Part shown: piece by piece, positions 53,913 through 64,000 of the stretch
Layout of the letters: the number at the start of each line of letters is the position of its first letter
Numbering within the stretch: position 1 is the stretch's first letter
Source: Hwanghaeella grinnelliae
GTDB taxonomy: Bacteria > Pseudomonadota > Alphaproteobacteria > UBA8366 > Aestuariispiraceae
Assembly (NCBI RefSeq): GCF_004005845.1
Contig: NZ_SADE01000003.1
Coordinates: 496,001-560,000 of the forward strand
Length of the DNA stretch: 64,000 nucleotides
Direction of reading: 5' to 3'
The notes under the pieces: model-generated
The model's database searches: none
What the model saw: only the letters and a program-made list of their open reading frames with translations
What the model was told of the DNA's origin: nothing
Position numbers and translations under genes: made by a program

Positions 53913-55004
53913 ATGAATATCAATGCCGTTGAACTGGGGCCCCGAAAAGGCAGGGGCGCCGTTACAAACAAGGTTGGTCGGTTTGAAAGGCAAGACCGGG
54001 TCCTTACCGATGATGGCTGGGACATCCATGACCCACGGCGGGACGAACCACCGCCCAAGCTTCGCACAGTCTTAGGTATAGACACAGCCAAGACGGTCAT
54101 TGCCCGGAACAAATCGCCGGATGTTCCCTTCGACCAGTCGATCAACCCCTATCGGGGTTGCGAGCATGGTTGCGTTTATTGTTTCGCTCGACCGACCCAT
54201 GCCTATTACGGCCTGTCCTCAGGGCTCGATTTCGAAACGCGACTGTTCCATAAGCCGGACGCCGCGCAAGTTCTACGGCGGGAATTGAGTAACCCGAAAT
54301 ACGTCCCGAAACCGATCGCGCTGGGCACGAATACGGACCCATACCAGCCGATCGAGAAAGCCGAAGAAACAACGCGGCAAGTTCTCCAGGTCCTGGCCGA
54401 GTTTAACCACCCTTTCACGATCGTTACGAAAGGCGCGCTCGTCACCCGCGACTTGGACATCATTGGTCCGATGGCGGAAAAGGGAATGGCAGCTGTCTGG
54501 CTGTCCGTCACCACACTGGACCGCAAACTGGCCAATGTCATGGAACCGCGCGCTTCAACCCCCACCAAACGACTGGATGCCGTGCGCGCCCTGTCCAAAG
54601 CGGGCGTCCCGACCGGCATCCTGATGGCCCCGATCATCCCGGCCATCAACGATTGGGAAATTGAACGCGTCCTTGAGGCGAGCAAAGAAGCCGGCGCGGA
54701 CCGGGCCGGCTATGTCCTGCTGCGCCTGCCGCATGAGATCAAAGACCTGTTCACCGAATGGTTGGAAGCGCATTTTCCGGACCGAGCAACCCGGGTCCTC
54801 TCGCTCGTAAAGCAGACCCGAGGCGGCAAACTTTACGATTCAACTTGGGGAAAGCGGCAACGGGGTGAAGGCCCTGTGGCCGATCTGATCGCCAAGCGTT
54901 TCGGCGTTGGGGTCCGCAAATTGAGACTGGATGGCGCCCGCCCCGATCTGGACCTGTCCCGCTTTACTGTGCCGGGCAGAGCTGAGCAATTGTCCCTGCT
55001 ATAA
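53913..55004 (+). CDS. Radical SAM protein, PA0069 family (spore-photoproduct-lyase-like)
   Basis: A 363-residue radical SAM enzyme with the 4Fe-4S motif CEHGCVYC in RGCEHGCVYCFARPTH. The C-terminal part has VLLRLPHEIKDLF and GKRQRGEGP. The family is annotated as PA0069-type and is of unknown reaction, related to spore photoproduct lyase. The start ATG at 53913 has cgaaaggga eight bases upstream; the frame runs to 53679 without support. GAAC repeats in the leader are discussed separately. Confidence 0.9.
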   Translation: MNINAVELGPRKGRGAVTNKVGRFERQDRVLTDDGWDIHDPRRDEPPPKLRTVLGIDTAKTVIARNKSPDVPFDQSINPYRGCEHGCVYCFARPTHAYYGLSSGLDFETRLFHKPDAAQVLRRELSNPKYVPKPIALGTNTDPYQPIEKAEETTRQVLQVLAEFNHPFTIVTKGALVTRDLDIIGPMAEKGMAAVWLSVTTLDRKLANVMEPRASTPTKRLDAVRALSKAGVPTGILMAPIIPAINDWEIERVLEASKEAGADRAGYVLLRLPHEIKDLFTEWLEAHFPDRATRVLSLVKQTRGGKLYDSTWGKRQRGEGPVADLIAKRFGVGVRKLRLDGARPDLDLSRFTVPGRAEQLSLL

Positions 55005-55097
55005 GGTCCGTGCTGCTTGCGCACCCTGAACGATTTCCAAGTCTTTGTAGGCATGGACTTTTAATCGGGTGCGAATGCCTCATATCCTATATCATGG

Positions 55098-55123
55098 TTT
55101 CCTGCCGAAAGGCCGGCAGGAAA
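55098..55123. repeat. Leader hairpin before the antiporter gene
   Basis: A perfect 10-bp stem, tttcctgccg (55098-55107) and cggcaggaaa (55114-55123), with a 6-base loop, 22 bases before the start codon. No T tract follows. It could be a regulatory or processing hairpin in the leader. Confidence 0.55.
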
Positions 55124-55145
55124 GACTAGGGATGAAGGGGTTCCA

Positions 55146-56651
55146 ATGCATGAAGCCGCAGACCTGACAGGCGTAGCGGTCGTTGTCGTAGCGGCGACCC
55201 TGTGCGGCATGCTGTTCGTGCGCCTGCGCCAACCGGCCATCGTCGGTTATATTATCGCCGGCGTGATTTTAGGGCCGTCCGGCCTGGCGCTGGTAGCCAA
55301 TCGCGAAGCGATTTCTTTCTTCGCGGAACTTGGCGTCATCCTGCTTCTGTACTTCATCGGCATGGAACTGTCGCTGCGCAGTTTCCGGCATATCTGGCGC
55401 GTCGCCGTCGTCACCACCGCCTTCCAGATCGGAATCAGTGTCGGCGCAACAGCACTAATTGGCCAATTCTTCGACCTTCCCACCTCCCATATTGTGCTGT
55501 TCGGCTTCGCGCTCGCGTTATCCTCGACCGCCGTCGCCGTAAAGATCCTGGACGATATCGGGGAATTGCGGAACAGGTCCGGGCGCGTCGCCATCGGCAT
55601 TCTGATCGCCCAGGATCTGGCCGTCGCCCCGATGCTGCTATTTGTGACCTCGTTCGCAGGTGACGGTTTCAACCCCATTGTCCTGGTAGAGGTCGCGGCC
55701 TCCATCGGCGTGCTGGTCTCCGTGATCCTGTTCATGTCCAGACGCCAACGAGTCAATCTACCCTTCCACCAGATCCTGGAAGCGAAAAAGGAAATCGGCA
55801 CGATGGGGTCGCTGGCCCTATGTTTCCTTTTCGCGACCCTGGCGGGCCTGTTCGGCATGTCACCTGCCTTCGGTGCGTTCCTGGCCGGACTTATCGTCGG
55901 CAACAGCGGCCAGCGGCAGGTGATGCATGAAAATGCCGAACCGGTTCAAGCCGTTTTGTTGATGGTTTTCTTCCTGTCCATCGGCTTGTTGATCAATCTG
56001 CAATTCATCTGGGAGAACATCGGACTGGTCCTGGCGATCGGCATATTCGTCATGTTCTTCAAGACAATGATCAATATCATCGCCCTTCGGATTCAGGGAG
56101 AGACGATGCAGACCGCCTTCCTGGCCAGCCTGACAATCGGGCAGATGGGTGAATTCACTTTCGTCCTGGGCGGCGCCGCTGCGGGCGCGGATGTGATTGA
56201 TAACGAGGTTTATCGTCTGCTCGTGGGTGTAACCGTACTATCCCTGATAACCAGCCCGATTTATGTGGACCTGGCGCGGCGGCTATCGCACCGGTCGGTT
56301 CGAAACGCGACCTCGCTGCGCAAGGTCTTCCGTCTGGTCTATCGGCAGGAATGGCGCTTCACCAAGGCAACCAGCCTGTGGTTCTGGCATATCGCCAACG
56401 ACGCTGTCGAAGTCTTTGAGAATATGACGAGCGGCATGCGGACCAAGGCAAAGGCGCGGATCGACGAAATCAAGATGACGAAGGAAGCGGCGGAAAAAGC
56501 CAAAGAGCAAACGGCGCCGCAGCCCCCCGTTGAGGCCGATCCCGACGCCACGCGGCAAGAAGGCGAAGACCATCCCGCACCGAAAAGTGAGAAACAGCCG
56601 TCACGGTTCAGCCGTTTGAAGAAAACGGATCCGGACCTCACCGACGATTGA
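55146..56651 (+). CDS. CPA2-family cation:proton antiporter without RCK domain
   Basis: A 501-residue protein. Residues ~1-390 are a 12-13-segment Na+/H+ exchanger-type core (VGYIIAGVILGPSGLALV, GFALALSSTAVAVKILDD, GQMGEFTFVLGGAAAGA) as in KefB/KefC and the CPA2 group. The usual TrkA-N/RCK domain is absent; instead a ~95-residue charged tail with coiled-coil-like heptads (TKAKARIDEIKMTKEAAEKA) ends in basic sequence. It probably exchanges K+ or Na+ for H+. GAAGGGG precedes the ATG. rnhB begins just after, with a three-base gap. Confidence 0.88.
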   Translation: MHEAADLTGVAVVVVAATLCGMLFVRLRQPAIVGYIIAGVILGPSGLALVANREAISFFAELGVILLLYFIGMELSLRSFRHIWRVAVVTTAFQIGISVGATALIGQFFDLPTSHIVLFGFALALSSTAVAVKILDDIGELRNRSGRVAIGILIAQDLAVAPMLLFVTSFAGDGFNPIVLVEVAASIGVLVSVILFMSRRQRVNLPFHQILEAKKEIGTMGSLALCFLFATLAGLFGMSPAFGAFLAGLIVGNSGQRQVMHENAEPVQAVLLMVFFLSIGLLINLQFIWENIGLVLAIGIFVMFFKTMINIIALRIQGETMQTAFLASLTIGQMGEFTFVLGGAAAGADVIDNEVYRLLVGVTVLSLITSPIYVDLARRLSHRSVRNATSLRKVFRLVYRQEWRFTKATSLWFWHIANDAVEVFENMTSGMRTKAKARIDEIKMTKEAAEKAKEQTAPQPPVEADPDATRQEGEDHPAPKSEKQPSRFSRLKKTDPDLTDD

Positions 56652-56654
56652 GCC

Positions 56655-57287
56655 ATGCCCGACTTTTCCTTTGAGAATGCGGTGCGCGAAAGACTCGGCC
56701 TCGGCCTGACCGCCGCCGCGCGAATAGCAGGCGTTGACGAAGTAGGCCGCGGCCCCTGGGCGGGCCCGGTTGTCGCCTGCGCCGCCGTTCTGAACCCGGC
56801 GACTTTCCCACCCGACCTTGCCGGCGTGCTTGACGATTCCAAGAAGCTTTCGCCAAAAAAACGTGCCGCCCTTCTGCCCCGGATCATTGCGGAAGCGGAG
56901 TTTTCGGTTGCGGAGGCGAGCGTTGAGGAGATCGACCGCCTCAACATCCTGCAGGCAAGCTTGCTTGCCATGCGGCGGGCCGTTGATACCCTGCCCAAAC
57001 CGCCCGATGCCGCCCTTGTGGACGGAAACCGCGACCCCGGTCTGTCCTGCCCGGTGGAATTAGTCGTGAAAGGGGATAGCCGGTCCCTCTCCATTGCCGC
57101 GGCATCGATTATTGCCAAGGAATATCGTGACAAGATGATGGCGGCATTGTCGGCTGATTATCCGGAATACGGTTGGGAGAGGAATGCCGGCTATGGTGTG
57201 AAGCGCCATCAAGACGCCCTGGCCCAATACGGCCCAACCCCCCATCACAGGCGCAGTTTTGCGCCGATTTCGCGTCTTTTGGGATAG
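56655..57287 (+). CDS. rnhB: Ribonuclease HII
   Basis: A 210-residue RNase HII. The active-site opening is [20 protein letters not shown], with the catalytic Asp-Glu pair. [10 protein letters not shown] and LVDGNRDPG follow. It cuts RNA in RNA-DNA hybrids and single ribonucleotides in DNA. Start three bases after the antiporter stop, so co-transcribed; ccrM follows after a 193-base gap. Confidence 0.95.
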   Translation: MPDFSFENAVRERLGLGLTAAARIAGVDEVGRGPWAGPVVACAAVLNPATFPPDLAGVLDDSKKLSPKKRAALLPRIIAEAEFSVAEASVEEIDRLNILQASLLAMRRAVDTLPKPPDAALVDGNRDPGLSCPVELVVKGDSRSLSIAAASIIAKEYRDKMMAALSADYPEYGWERNAGYGVKRHQDALAQYGPTPHHRRSFAPISRLLG

Positions 57288-57312
57288 ATTTTGCCAATTT
57301 TTGCGGTATTCA

Positions 57313-57354
57313 GGTGTTTTATCTAGAAACACCACATCTGGCGTCTACCGCCAG
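57313..57354. repeat. Two tandem hairpins between rnhB and ccrM
   Basis: Hairpin 1: ggtgttt (57313-57319) and aaacacc (57327-57333), 7-bp perfect stem. Hairpin 2: ctggcg (57338-57343) and cgccag (57349-57354), 6-bp perfect stem. Neither has a T tract. They may partly end rnhB transcription ahead of the ccrM promoter. Confidence 0.5.
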
Positions 57355-57401
57355 TAAATGACTCAATATTTTGAATAATGAGCAAGTAGTTCTTTCTTTT
57401 A

Positions 57402-58575
<1,174 letters not shown>

Positions 58576-58596
58576 CCGGCCAATGACTGAATCGTA

Positions 58597-59625
58597 TCAG
58601 GCACCTGGCCAAGTATCCGCCAGGCGATAGCCTTCCGGCCAAGGGTCGCCGGGATCCAGCATATGCTGATGGGTCCCGGTCACCCAGGCCCTGCCGGTGA
58701 TCGATGGCACGATGGCTTTTACGTTACCTAGCGTGGTTTCGCCCTCGATCTTTCCAAAGAATTCGGAATCGATGATCGAGACACCGTGCAGGATATCCCC
58801 GACCTGCATCTGCCCCTTCGCGTGCAGCAGTGCCATACGGGCGGAGACTCCTGTCCCCGTCGGCGATCGGTCAAGTTTGCCGGGCTCGATCGCAACCGTG
58901 TTCCGACCGATCAACCTTCCATCTTTCCCGGCAACCGGACAGGCAAACTGACAGAAAGAGATGTGCGACCAGTCGGGGTTCTCCGGGTGGTGAAACCCTA
59001 GCTGTTCATTTGCCGCGCGCGTTATCTTCATGCCCAATTCCGTCAGCGCCGCGGCCTCGCTCGGCTCAACTTTGAAGCCCAGGGCATGGGCATCGACGAT
59101 GACGAAACTGTCACCGCCATAGGCGGTATCGACCGTCATGGTCCCGTGTCCCGGCACTTCCAACGGCGCGTCCAACTTGTCCGCGAAGGAAGGCACATTC
59201 GTGACGGTGATGCGCTCCGCCTTGCCGTCCTTGCAATGGGCGCGGACCTTAACAAGTCCACCCGGTGCTTCCAGGACAATATCCGTGACAGGTTCACTCA
59301 TCGGCAGAATGCCGCTATCCAGCAAAGCGGTCGACACGCAGATCGAATTCGACCCCGACATCGGCGGCGTATGCATTGGTTCCATGATGATGAAGCCCAT
59401 ATCGGCGCTTGGATCCTTTGGCGGCACCAACAGGTTCACATGCCGGAAAACGCCGCCGCGCGGTTCGTTCAGCATGAAATTCCGCAACGTGTCGTCCTTG
59501 GCGATCCAACGGGACTGTTCCCACAGGGTTTCCCCCGGCGGTGGCGCAACACCGCCGACGATGACGTCCCCGACTTCCCCTTCCGCATGGACAGAGACTG
59601 TGTGTATCACTTTCGTAGTCCGCAT
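58597..59625 (-). CDS. Proline racemase superfamily protein with Ser/Thr at the catalytic cysteine positions
   Basis: A 342-residue protein of the proline-racemase/4-hydroxyproline-epimerase/trans-3-hydroxyproline-dehydratase superfamily. In epimerases the two catalytic cysteines lie in MCGHG- and SPCGTG-type motifs. Here the first is MSGSN with S90, and the second is SPTGTG with T256, so neither thiol is present. A Thr in the second position is a known mark of the dehydratases, but those normally keep a Cys in the first. Function is uncertain and may be a novel activity. mutY lies 17 bases further, same strand. Confidence 0.85.
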   Translation of the reverse strand: MRTTKVIHTVSVHAEGEVGDVIVGGVAPPPGETLWEQSRWIAKDDTLRNFMLNEPRGGVFRHVNLLVPPKDPSADMGFIIMEPMHTPPMSGSNSICVSTALLDSGILPMSEPVTDIVLEAPGGLVKVRAHCKDGKAERITVTNVPSFADKLDAPLEVPGHGTMTVDTAYGGDSFVIVDAHALGFKVEPSEAAALTELGMKITRAANEQLGFHHPENPDWSHISFCQFACPVAGKDGRLIGRNTVAIEPGKLDRSPTGTGVSARMALLHAKGQMQVGDILHGVSIIDSEFFGKIEGETTLGNVKAIVPSITGRAWVTGTHQHMLDPGDPWPEGYRLADTWPGA

Positions 59626-59641
59626 CGCGGTCAGTGCCCTT

Positions 59642-60757
59642 TCATCCTGCCTTCATGGCATGTCGAACGATCTTCTTCATGACGGTCGGCAAGGCAAGGT
59701 CGCCAAACCGGTCCGGCATCACCCAGCGCGCATCCTGAGGCGCCTCGGTGTCCCCCTCGACCCGGCAATGATGAATGGCGAGTTCCAGATGGAAATGCGT
59801 GAATGTATGGCGAACTGTCCCTACCAGCGGCGTTTGGTCGATCGTCTCGACAGGCGGTGCTGTTTCCGGTTCAGCATCCGCCACCCAATCGCTCGATGGC
59901 GGCTCCATCATACCACCCAACAAACCGCTTTCCGTCCGGCGCCGGAACAGGACCGCGCCGTCGGGTCGGACAATCCAGAAGGCAACCCCGCGCCGGGTCG
60001 GTTTCTGGGGTTTCGGCTTTCGGGCAGGTAATGTTTCGGCGATATCCCTGCCTGCGCAGAGATCGACGATCGGACATATCGTGCATTTCGGCCGTTTGGG
60101 CGTGCAGATCGTCGCCCCGACATCCATGACGGCCTGGGCGTAGTCGCCCGCACGTGCCGTCGGCGTGCATTTGTCGGCCAACGCGGTCAGCGCAGGCTTG
60201 CTGTCCGGCAATGGCTCACCGACACGGAACAGGCGTGCCATGACCCTTTCCACATTCCCATCGACCACCACCGCGCGGCGGCCAAAGGCAATCGCCGCCA
60301 CTGCGGCGGCGGTGTACCGGCCAATCCCGGGAAGGGTCAGCAGCGCATCCTCAGTATCGGGAAAGACACCGTTATGCGACGACGCGACGGTTCGCGCACA
60401 TTTGTGAAGGTTCCGGGCCCGCGCGTAATAGCCAAGACCGGCCCAGGCATGCAGGACATCGTCCAACGGCGCCGCGGCCAAGGCTTCGACTGTCGGCCAC
60501 TTCTCCAAAAAACGCTGAAAATAGGGCCCGACCGTGGCCACGGTGGTTTGCTGCAGCATAATCTCGGAAAGCCAAACATGATATGGATCGGCGCATTCCC
60601 CGGGGTCGGACCGCCACGGCAAACGCCGCCGTGACCTGTCGTACCAGGCCAGCAGACGATCGGCCGCCGACCCAGGAGAATCCGGATCGGCAAGCTCTTG
60701 GGCTTTTGGCATCGCTTCGTGCGGGGCAGTTGACGGGTCGATTGCGGTCGTGTCCAT
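59642..60757 (-). CDS. mutY: A/G-specific adenine DNA glycosylase
   Basis: A 371-residue MutY from the ATG at 60757. The HhH-GPD core has the catalytic EIMLQQT region and [17 protein letters not shown] with VVDGNV. The [4Fe-4S] set is [17 protein letters not shown], and the C-terminal Nudix-like domain recognises 8-oxoguanine. It removes adenine opposite 8-oxoG. An N-terminal ~25 residues are variable and the start is not certain. Divergent from the DUF721 gene. Confidence 0.95.
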   Translation of the reverse strand: MDTTAIDPSTAPHEAMPKAQELADPDSPGSAADRLLAWYDRSRRRLPWRSDPGECADPYHVWLSEIMLQQTTVATVGPYFQRFLEKWPTVEALAAAPLDDVLHAWAGLGYYARARNLHKCARTVASSHNGVFPDTEDALLTLPGIGRYTAAAVAAIAFGRRAVVVDGNVERVMARLFRVGEPLPDSKPALTALADKCTPTARAGDYAQAVMDVGATICTPKRPKCTICPIVDLCAGRDIAETLPARKPKPQKPTRRGVAFWIVRPDGAVLFRRRTESGLLGGMMEPPSSDWVADAEPETAPPVETIDQTPLVGTVRHTFTHFHLELAIHHCRVEGDTEAPQDARWVMPDRFGDLALPTVMKKIVRHAMKAG

Positions 60758-60798
60758 GACAGTTACTATAGAAAGCCCCTCACAGCGGGAAAGCCCGA

Positions 60799-61335
60799 AT
60801 GCCAAACTATAAGCCCAGCAAACCCGATTTGGATGGCACCAGGGATAAACGCCGCGGCAGCATGCGTGTCGCGGGAAGTCTGGTGGGCGCTCTGACCAAG
60901 AAAGCTTTGGGCAAGCGTGGTTTCGCCAGTGCCGCCATCATCACCGATTGGGCGACCATCGTCGGGCCGGACCTTGCCAAGCATACGCGACCGCAAAAAC
61001 TGACCTTTCCAAAGGGCAAGCGCGACAGCGGCACCGTGCATATTCTGACCAGCGGCCCGATGGCACTTCAGCTTCAGCATCTGGCCCCAATGGTCATTGA
61101 CCGAATCAACAGCTTTTTCGGCTACGGGGCGGTGGCGGAAATCCGTCTGGTTCAGGGCGCTCTGACCCAGAGTGAAATGCCGAAGAAACGCCATCCCACT
61201 CGGCCCCTGACGGAAGCCGATGAAAGCCATTTGAGTGCGCTTACCGCAGGTATCGAAGACGATGCGGTCCGGGAAAGAGTCCGCCGATTAGGGATCGCCG
61301 TACTGCGCCACAGTTCCGCCACAAAACCCGATTAG
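60799..61335 (+). CDS. DUF721 (DciA-like) protein
   Basis: A 178-residue DUF721 protein, with a basic N-terminus followed by a KH-like fold (FASAAIITDWATIVGPDLAKHTRPQKLTFP) and LQHLAPMVIDRINSFFGYGAVAEIRLV. DciA proteins help load the replicative helicase in bacteria lacking DnaC/DnaI, a role known from proteobacteria; this member is likely but untested. Divergent from mutY; the DsbA-like gene lies 153 bases on. Confidence 0.85.
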   Translation: MPNYKPSKPDLDGTRDKRRGSMRVAGSLVGALTKKALGKRGFASAAIITDWATIVGPDLAKHTRPQKLTFPKGKRDSGTVHILTSGPMALQLQHLAPMVIDRINSFFGYGAVAEIRLVQGALTQSEMPKKRHPTRPLTEADESHLSALTAGIEDDAVRERVRRLGIAVLRHSSATKPD

Positions 61336-61488
61336 GCATTGAGTCAAGATGCTGACCGTTAAACAAAGCTGTGGATAACCTCGGAAACGTGATTGCACCG
61401 CCGGGTCGTTTCCGCTTGATTCCGCGCTCTTGATTGCCAGGTCAGAATCGCTCGTATAGTCGAAACAACCTCTGAAGGAGGCGCTTTC

Positions 61489-62109
61489 ATGCGGATTTCC
61501 GCCCTTTTCGCCGCTGTTGCCCTGGCACTCGGTGTGTCCTTTACCCCCGTCCTAGGCCCACAGGCCCAGGCCGAACCCTTGTCCACGGAAGATGCCTTGG
61601 CAGAACGCGTGATGGGTGACGTCACCGCGCCAGTCGAGATGATCGAATATTCGTCCCTGACCTGCCCCCATTGTGCCGCCTTCCATGCGGAAAAGCTGCC
61701 CGAGTTGAAGAAGAAGTATGTCGAAACGGGCAAGCTGCGGATAATCCAGCGCGACTTTCCGTTCGACCGTCTGGGTGCGATGGGCGCGATGATGGCCCGG
61801 TGCGCGAACCCGATGCGGTATCACCAATTCATCGACGTGCTGTTCAAGCAGCAGGACCAATGGGCCCATTCGCAGGACCCCGTTGGGGCACTGGTTCAGA
61901 TCGGTAAACTGGGTGGATTGTCCGAAAAGGACTTCCAAGCCTGCATGAAGAACGAAGATTTGCTGAACGGTATCCTGAAAATGCGTCAGGACGGCGTAGC
62001 CGAGTACGACATCTCCTCGACCCCGACCTTCGTCATCAATGGTGAAGTCATTGTCGGGAACCAGTCATTGGAAACCTTCGAAGAAGCCATTGAAAAACAT
62101 CTGAATTGA
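61489..62109 (+). CDS. DsbA-family thiol-disulfide oxidoreductase
   Basis: A 206-residue exported thioredoxin-fold protein. Signal peptide (ISALFAAVALALGVSFTPVLG) with cut near AQA-EP at ~29. Redox motif CPHC at C59-C62 in YSSLTCPHCAAFH, and a cis-proline-type loop SSTPTFVING. It likely introduces or isomerises disulfides in the periplasm. aaggagg before the ATG. smc follows 66 bases later, with a hairpin in between. Confidence 0.93.
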   Translation: MRISALFAAVALALGVSFTPVLGPQAQAEPLSTEDALAERVMGDVTAPVEMIEYSSLTCPHCAAFHAEKLPELKKKYVETGKLRIIQRDFPFDRLGAMGAMMARCANPMRYHQFIDVLFKQQDQWAHSQDPVGALVQIGKLGGLSEKDFQACMKNEDLLNGILKMRQDGVAEYDISSTPTFVINGEVIVGNQSLETFEEAIEKHLN

Positions 62110-62117
62110 TCGCGACA

Positions 62118-62144
62118 GCCGGTCGTCAGCGATTGATGACCGGC
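62118..62144. repeat. Hairpin between dsbA-like gene and smc
   Basis: Arms gccggtcgtca (62118-62128) and tgatgaccggc (62134-62144), an 11-bp stem with one G-U pair and a 5-base loop, eight bases after the dsbA stop. There is no T tract, so it may partly terminate or stabilise. Confidence 0.5.
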
Positions 62145-62175
62145 CGCCAATCCACCGGGCCGGAGCATAGCCAGA

Positions 62176-64000
62176 GTGCATTTCTCCAGAATGAAATTGA
62201 GCGGCTTCAAGTCCTTCGTCGATCCGGCGGAACTCGTCATCGACGGTGGAATTACGGGTGTGGTGGGCCCGAACGGCTGCGGCAAGTCCAACGTTATTGA
62301 AGCGCTGCGCTGGGTTATGGGGGAAACCTCGGCCAAGCGCATGCGCGGCAGTGAGATGGACGATGTGATTTTCGGCGGCTCCTCCCAGCGTCCAGCGCGG
62401 AACATCGCCGAAGTCTCGCTTTTTCTCGATAATTCGAACAAGGATGCCCCCGCCCCTTACGACACGTTGGAGGAATTGGAGATTACCCGCCGTATCGAAC
62501 GCGGCGCAGGGTCCAATTACCGGATCAACGGCAAGGAAGTCCGGGCGCGGGACGTTCAATTGCTGTTCGCCGATATGGCGACGGGTGCAAATTCCACAGC
62601 GATCGTCAGCCAAGGCCGGATCGGCGCCATCATCGGCGCGAAACCGACCGAAAGACGTACCCTGCTGGAGGAAGCTGCCGGTATCCGCGGCCTGCATTCC
62701 AGGCGGCATGAGGCGGAGCTGCGCCTGAAAGCCGCTGAATCCAACCTGGAGCGGCTGGATGACGTTATCGGCGCGCTGGAAACGCAGCACCAGGGACTGC
62801 AGCGCCAAGCCCGCCAAACAAACCGGTACCGCCGGTTGTCCGACCATATACGGCGACATGAGGCGATTCTGCTTCACCTGCGCTGGCAGGATGCCAAGCG
62901 GGCTATGGACATCGCCCGCCAACGCCTGAACGAAGCTGAGGCACTCGTCCACGAAAAGGCTCAAAACGCGGCTTTCGCAGCGCGTGAACAGGCCGATGCC
63001 GCCGCGTCGCTACCGACATTGCGGCAGGCCGACGCGGAAGCGGCGGCGGGACTGCAACACCTGCAACTCGCCGTGCGTGAGCTAGAGAACGAACAGGAGC
63101 GAATCCTGGCGGCGCGGGATGCCCTGGCGCAACGGCTTGCCCAAATTACGTCCGACCGCGAACGCGAAGACTCGCTTTTCGACGATGCCAAACAGGCGGT
63201 TGAACGATTGACTGCGGAAGCCGCAACGATCGAGGAAGCCCGCGCAGCCGAAACCGAAACACTGGAACAGGCCCGCACAGAAGCCGAAGCCGCATCGAAA
63301 GCGGTCGAAGAAAAAGAAGCGGAACTGTCCGAACTGACGGAACAGGCCGCCGGCGTCGAAGCGCAGCGGAATGCCTTGCAGCGGCAATTGGCGGAAAGCG
63401 GACAGCGCCTGACCGTCCTGGAAAACCGCCTGCGCGGTCTGGACGATCAAGAAGCGAAGCTGAAGCAGGAAACGGAAAGCCTTGCTGAGATCGAAACGGC
63501 AGAGGCACGTGTCGCCGAATGCGAAGCCGCCGTATCCACCGCGCGGGAAGCCGCCGCAGCCGCTGAGGCTGTCCTGGCCGAATGCCGCGAGAAAGAATCC
63601 GCCGCGCGCAGCGCATTGCAGGAATCGGACCGTCTGGCGCGCGAACATCTTGCGGAAGTTCAAGCCGATGCCCGCGAAACCGTGGAAACGGCGGAACGCG
63701 CGGCACGTGAGGCTGTCGATGCGCTGGAACAGCGGTTCCGCGCTCTCGATGCCGAAATTCGGGCCCTCGCCGATTTGGTCGAAACCCAAGACGACACACT
63801 CGACCCCGCTTTCCGGCCGCTGATCGATTCTCTTTCCGTCCAACAGGGCTACGAAGCGGCCTTGGGTGCTGCATTCGGTGAGGAACTCGACGCGTCGACG
63901 GACGGCAAGGCGCAGATCCATTGGACCGAGTTGCCGCCGCTTACCGGCTCGACCGGTTTTCCCGCCGGTGTTGAGCCATTGTCGAAATTCGTCGACGGAC
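62176..64000 (+). CDS. smc: Chromosome segregation ATPase SMC, 3' end beyond the window
   Basis: Only the first 608 codons are in the window. The N-terminal ATPase half has Walker A GPNGCGKSN at 31-39 after MKLSGFKSFVDP, and LLEEAAGIRGL. A long coiled coil from ~170 follows, and the hinge begins at ~545 (LIDSLSVQQGYEAALGAAFG). I place the start at GTG 62176 (VHFSRMKLSGFKSF) since other SMCs begin so and GGAG lies 10 bases upstream; ATG 62191 is an alternative. SMC with ScpA/ScpB condenses chromosomes. Confidence 0.95.
   Translation, partial: MHFSRMKLSGFKSFVDPAELVIDGGITGVVGPNGCGKSNVIEALRWVMGETSAKRMRGSEMDDVIFGGSSQRPARNIAEVSLFLDNSNKDAPAPYDTLEELEITRRIERGAGSNYRINGKEVRARDVQLLFADMATGANSTAIVSQGRIGAIIGAKPTERRTLLEEAAGIRGLHSRRHEAELRLKAAESNLERLDDVIGALETQHQGLQRQARQTNRYRRLSDHIRRHEAILLHLRWQDAKRAMDIARQRLNEAEALVHEKAQNAAFAAREQADAAASLPTLRQADAEAAAGLQHLQLAVRELENEQERILAARDALAQRLAQITSDREREDSLFDDAKQAVERLTAEAATIEEARAAETETLEQARTEAEAASKAVEEKEAELSELTEQAAGVEAQRNALQRQLAESGQRLTVLENRLRGLDDQEAKLKQETESLAEIETAEARVAECEAAVSTAREAAAAAEAVLAECREKESAARSALQESDRLAREHLAEVQADARETVETAERAAREAVDALEQRFRALDAEIRALADLVETQDDTLDPAFRPLIDSLSVQQGYEAALGAAFGEELDASTDGKAQIHWTELPPLTGSTGFPAGVEPLSKFVDG

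Overview
The window is a gene-dense, GC-rich stretch of an alphaproteobacterial chromosome. Its gene content points to Rhodospirillales or a related order: the cell-cycle methyltransferase CcrM with GANTC sites in its own promoter, a class I (archaeal-type) lysyl-tRNA synthetase, DUF1491, a Maf/DUF115 flagellin glycosyltransferase, an NsrR/group III truncated haemoglobin pair and ETF:quinone oxidoreductase. I saw no transposase, integrase, phage gene, CRISPR array, rRNA or replication origin. Both ends cut through a gene: a cyclic-nucleotide-binding (CNB) protein on the left and smc on the right.

Layout. 0-4 kb: tandem CNB paralogues, a structured intergenic region that looks like a minus-strand small RNA, and a TerB-like protein. 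4-11.4 kb: AEC permease, DinG-type helicase, cupin, lysK, class IV aminotransferase. 11.6-18.5 kb: a Maf glycosyltransferase with an asparagine-synthase-like amidotransferase, DUF1491, a CoA-transferase and malonyl-CoA decarboxylase. 18.7-28.6 kb: a thiol/stress stretch with a gamma-glutamyltransferase and MFS carrier, LysR/WrbA/glutathionyl-hydroquinone reductase, ChaC, a TetR regulator with a clear operator, MsrB, and a TPR-glycosyltransferase fusion. 28.6-34 kb: Nudix hydrolase, Pit phosphate transporter, DOPA-dioxygenase-like protein and a reverse transsulfuration pair. 34-40 kb: ArsR/SRPBCC operon with a near-consensus promoter and two operators, a membrane protein and MFS pair, a PatB-like C-S lyase and an amidohydrolase. 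40-48 kb: tRNA-Gln, ispE, TPR lipoprotein-like export protein, a PPOX flavoprotein, a Cache sensor, an NO-response module and ETF-QO. 47.8-64 kb: mostly housekeeping, with family 4 UDG, lytic transglycosylase, moaB, a histidine-rich membrane protein of unknown function, an amine oxidase, a radical SAM protein, a CPA2 antiporter, rnhB, ccrM, a proline-racemase-family protein, mutY, a DciA-like protein, a DsbA-like protein and smc.

How the genes fit together. Several units concern thiol and redox chemistry: reverse transsulfuration makes cysteine, while ggt and ChaC break down glutathione, and the glutathionyl-hydroquinone reductase, WrbA, MsrB and DsbA-like proteins use or protect thiols. They are not one operon. 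The best-supported regulatory observations are the ArsR promoter flanked by two identical-architecture palindromes with a probable leaderless mRNA, three GANTC sites inside the ccrM promoter, an NsrR-type site over the truncated-haemoglobin promoter, and a TetR palindrome. The least explained items are the tandem CNB proteins with a large helical region of unknown output, the candidate sRNA, the histidine-rich membrane protein, and a proline-racemase-family protein lacking both catalytic cysteines.
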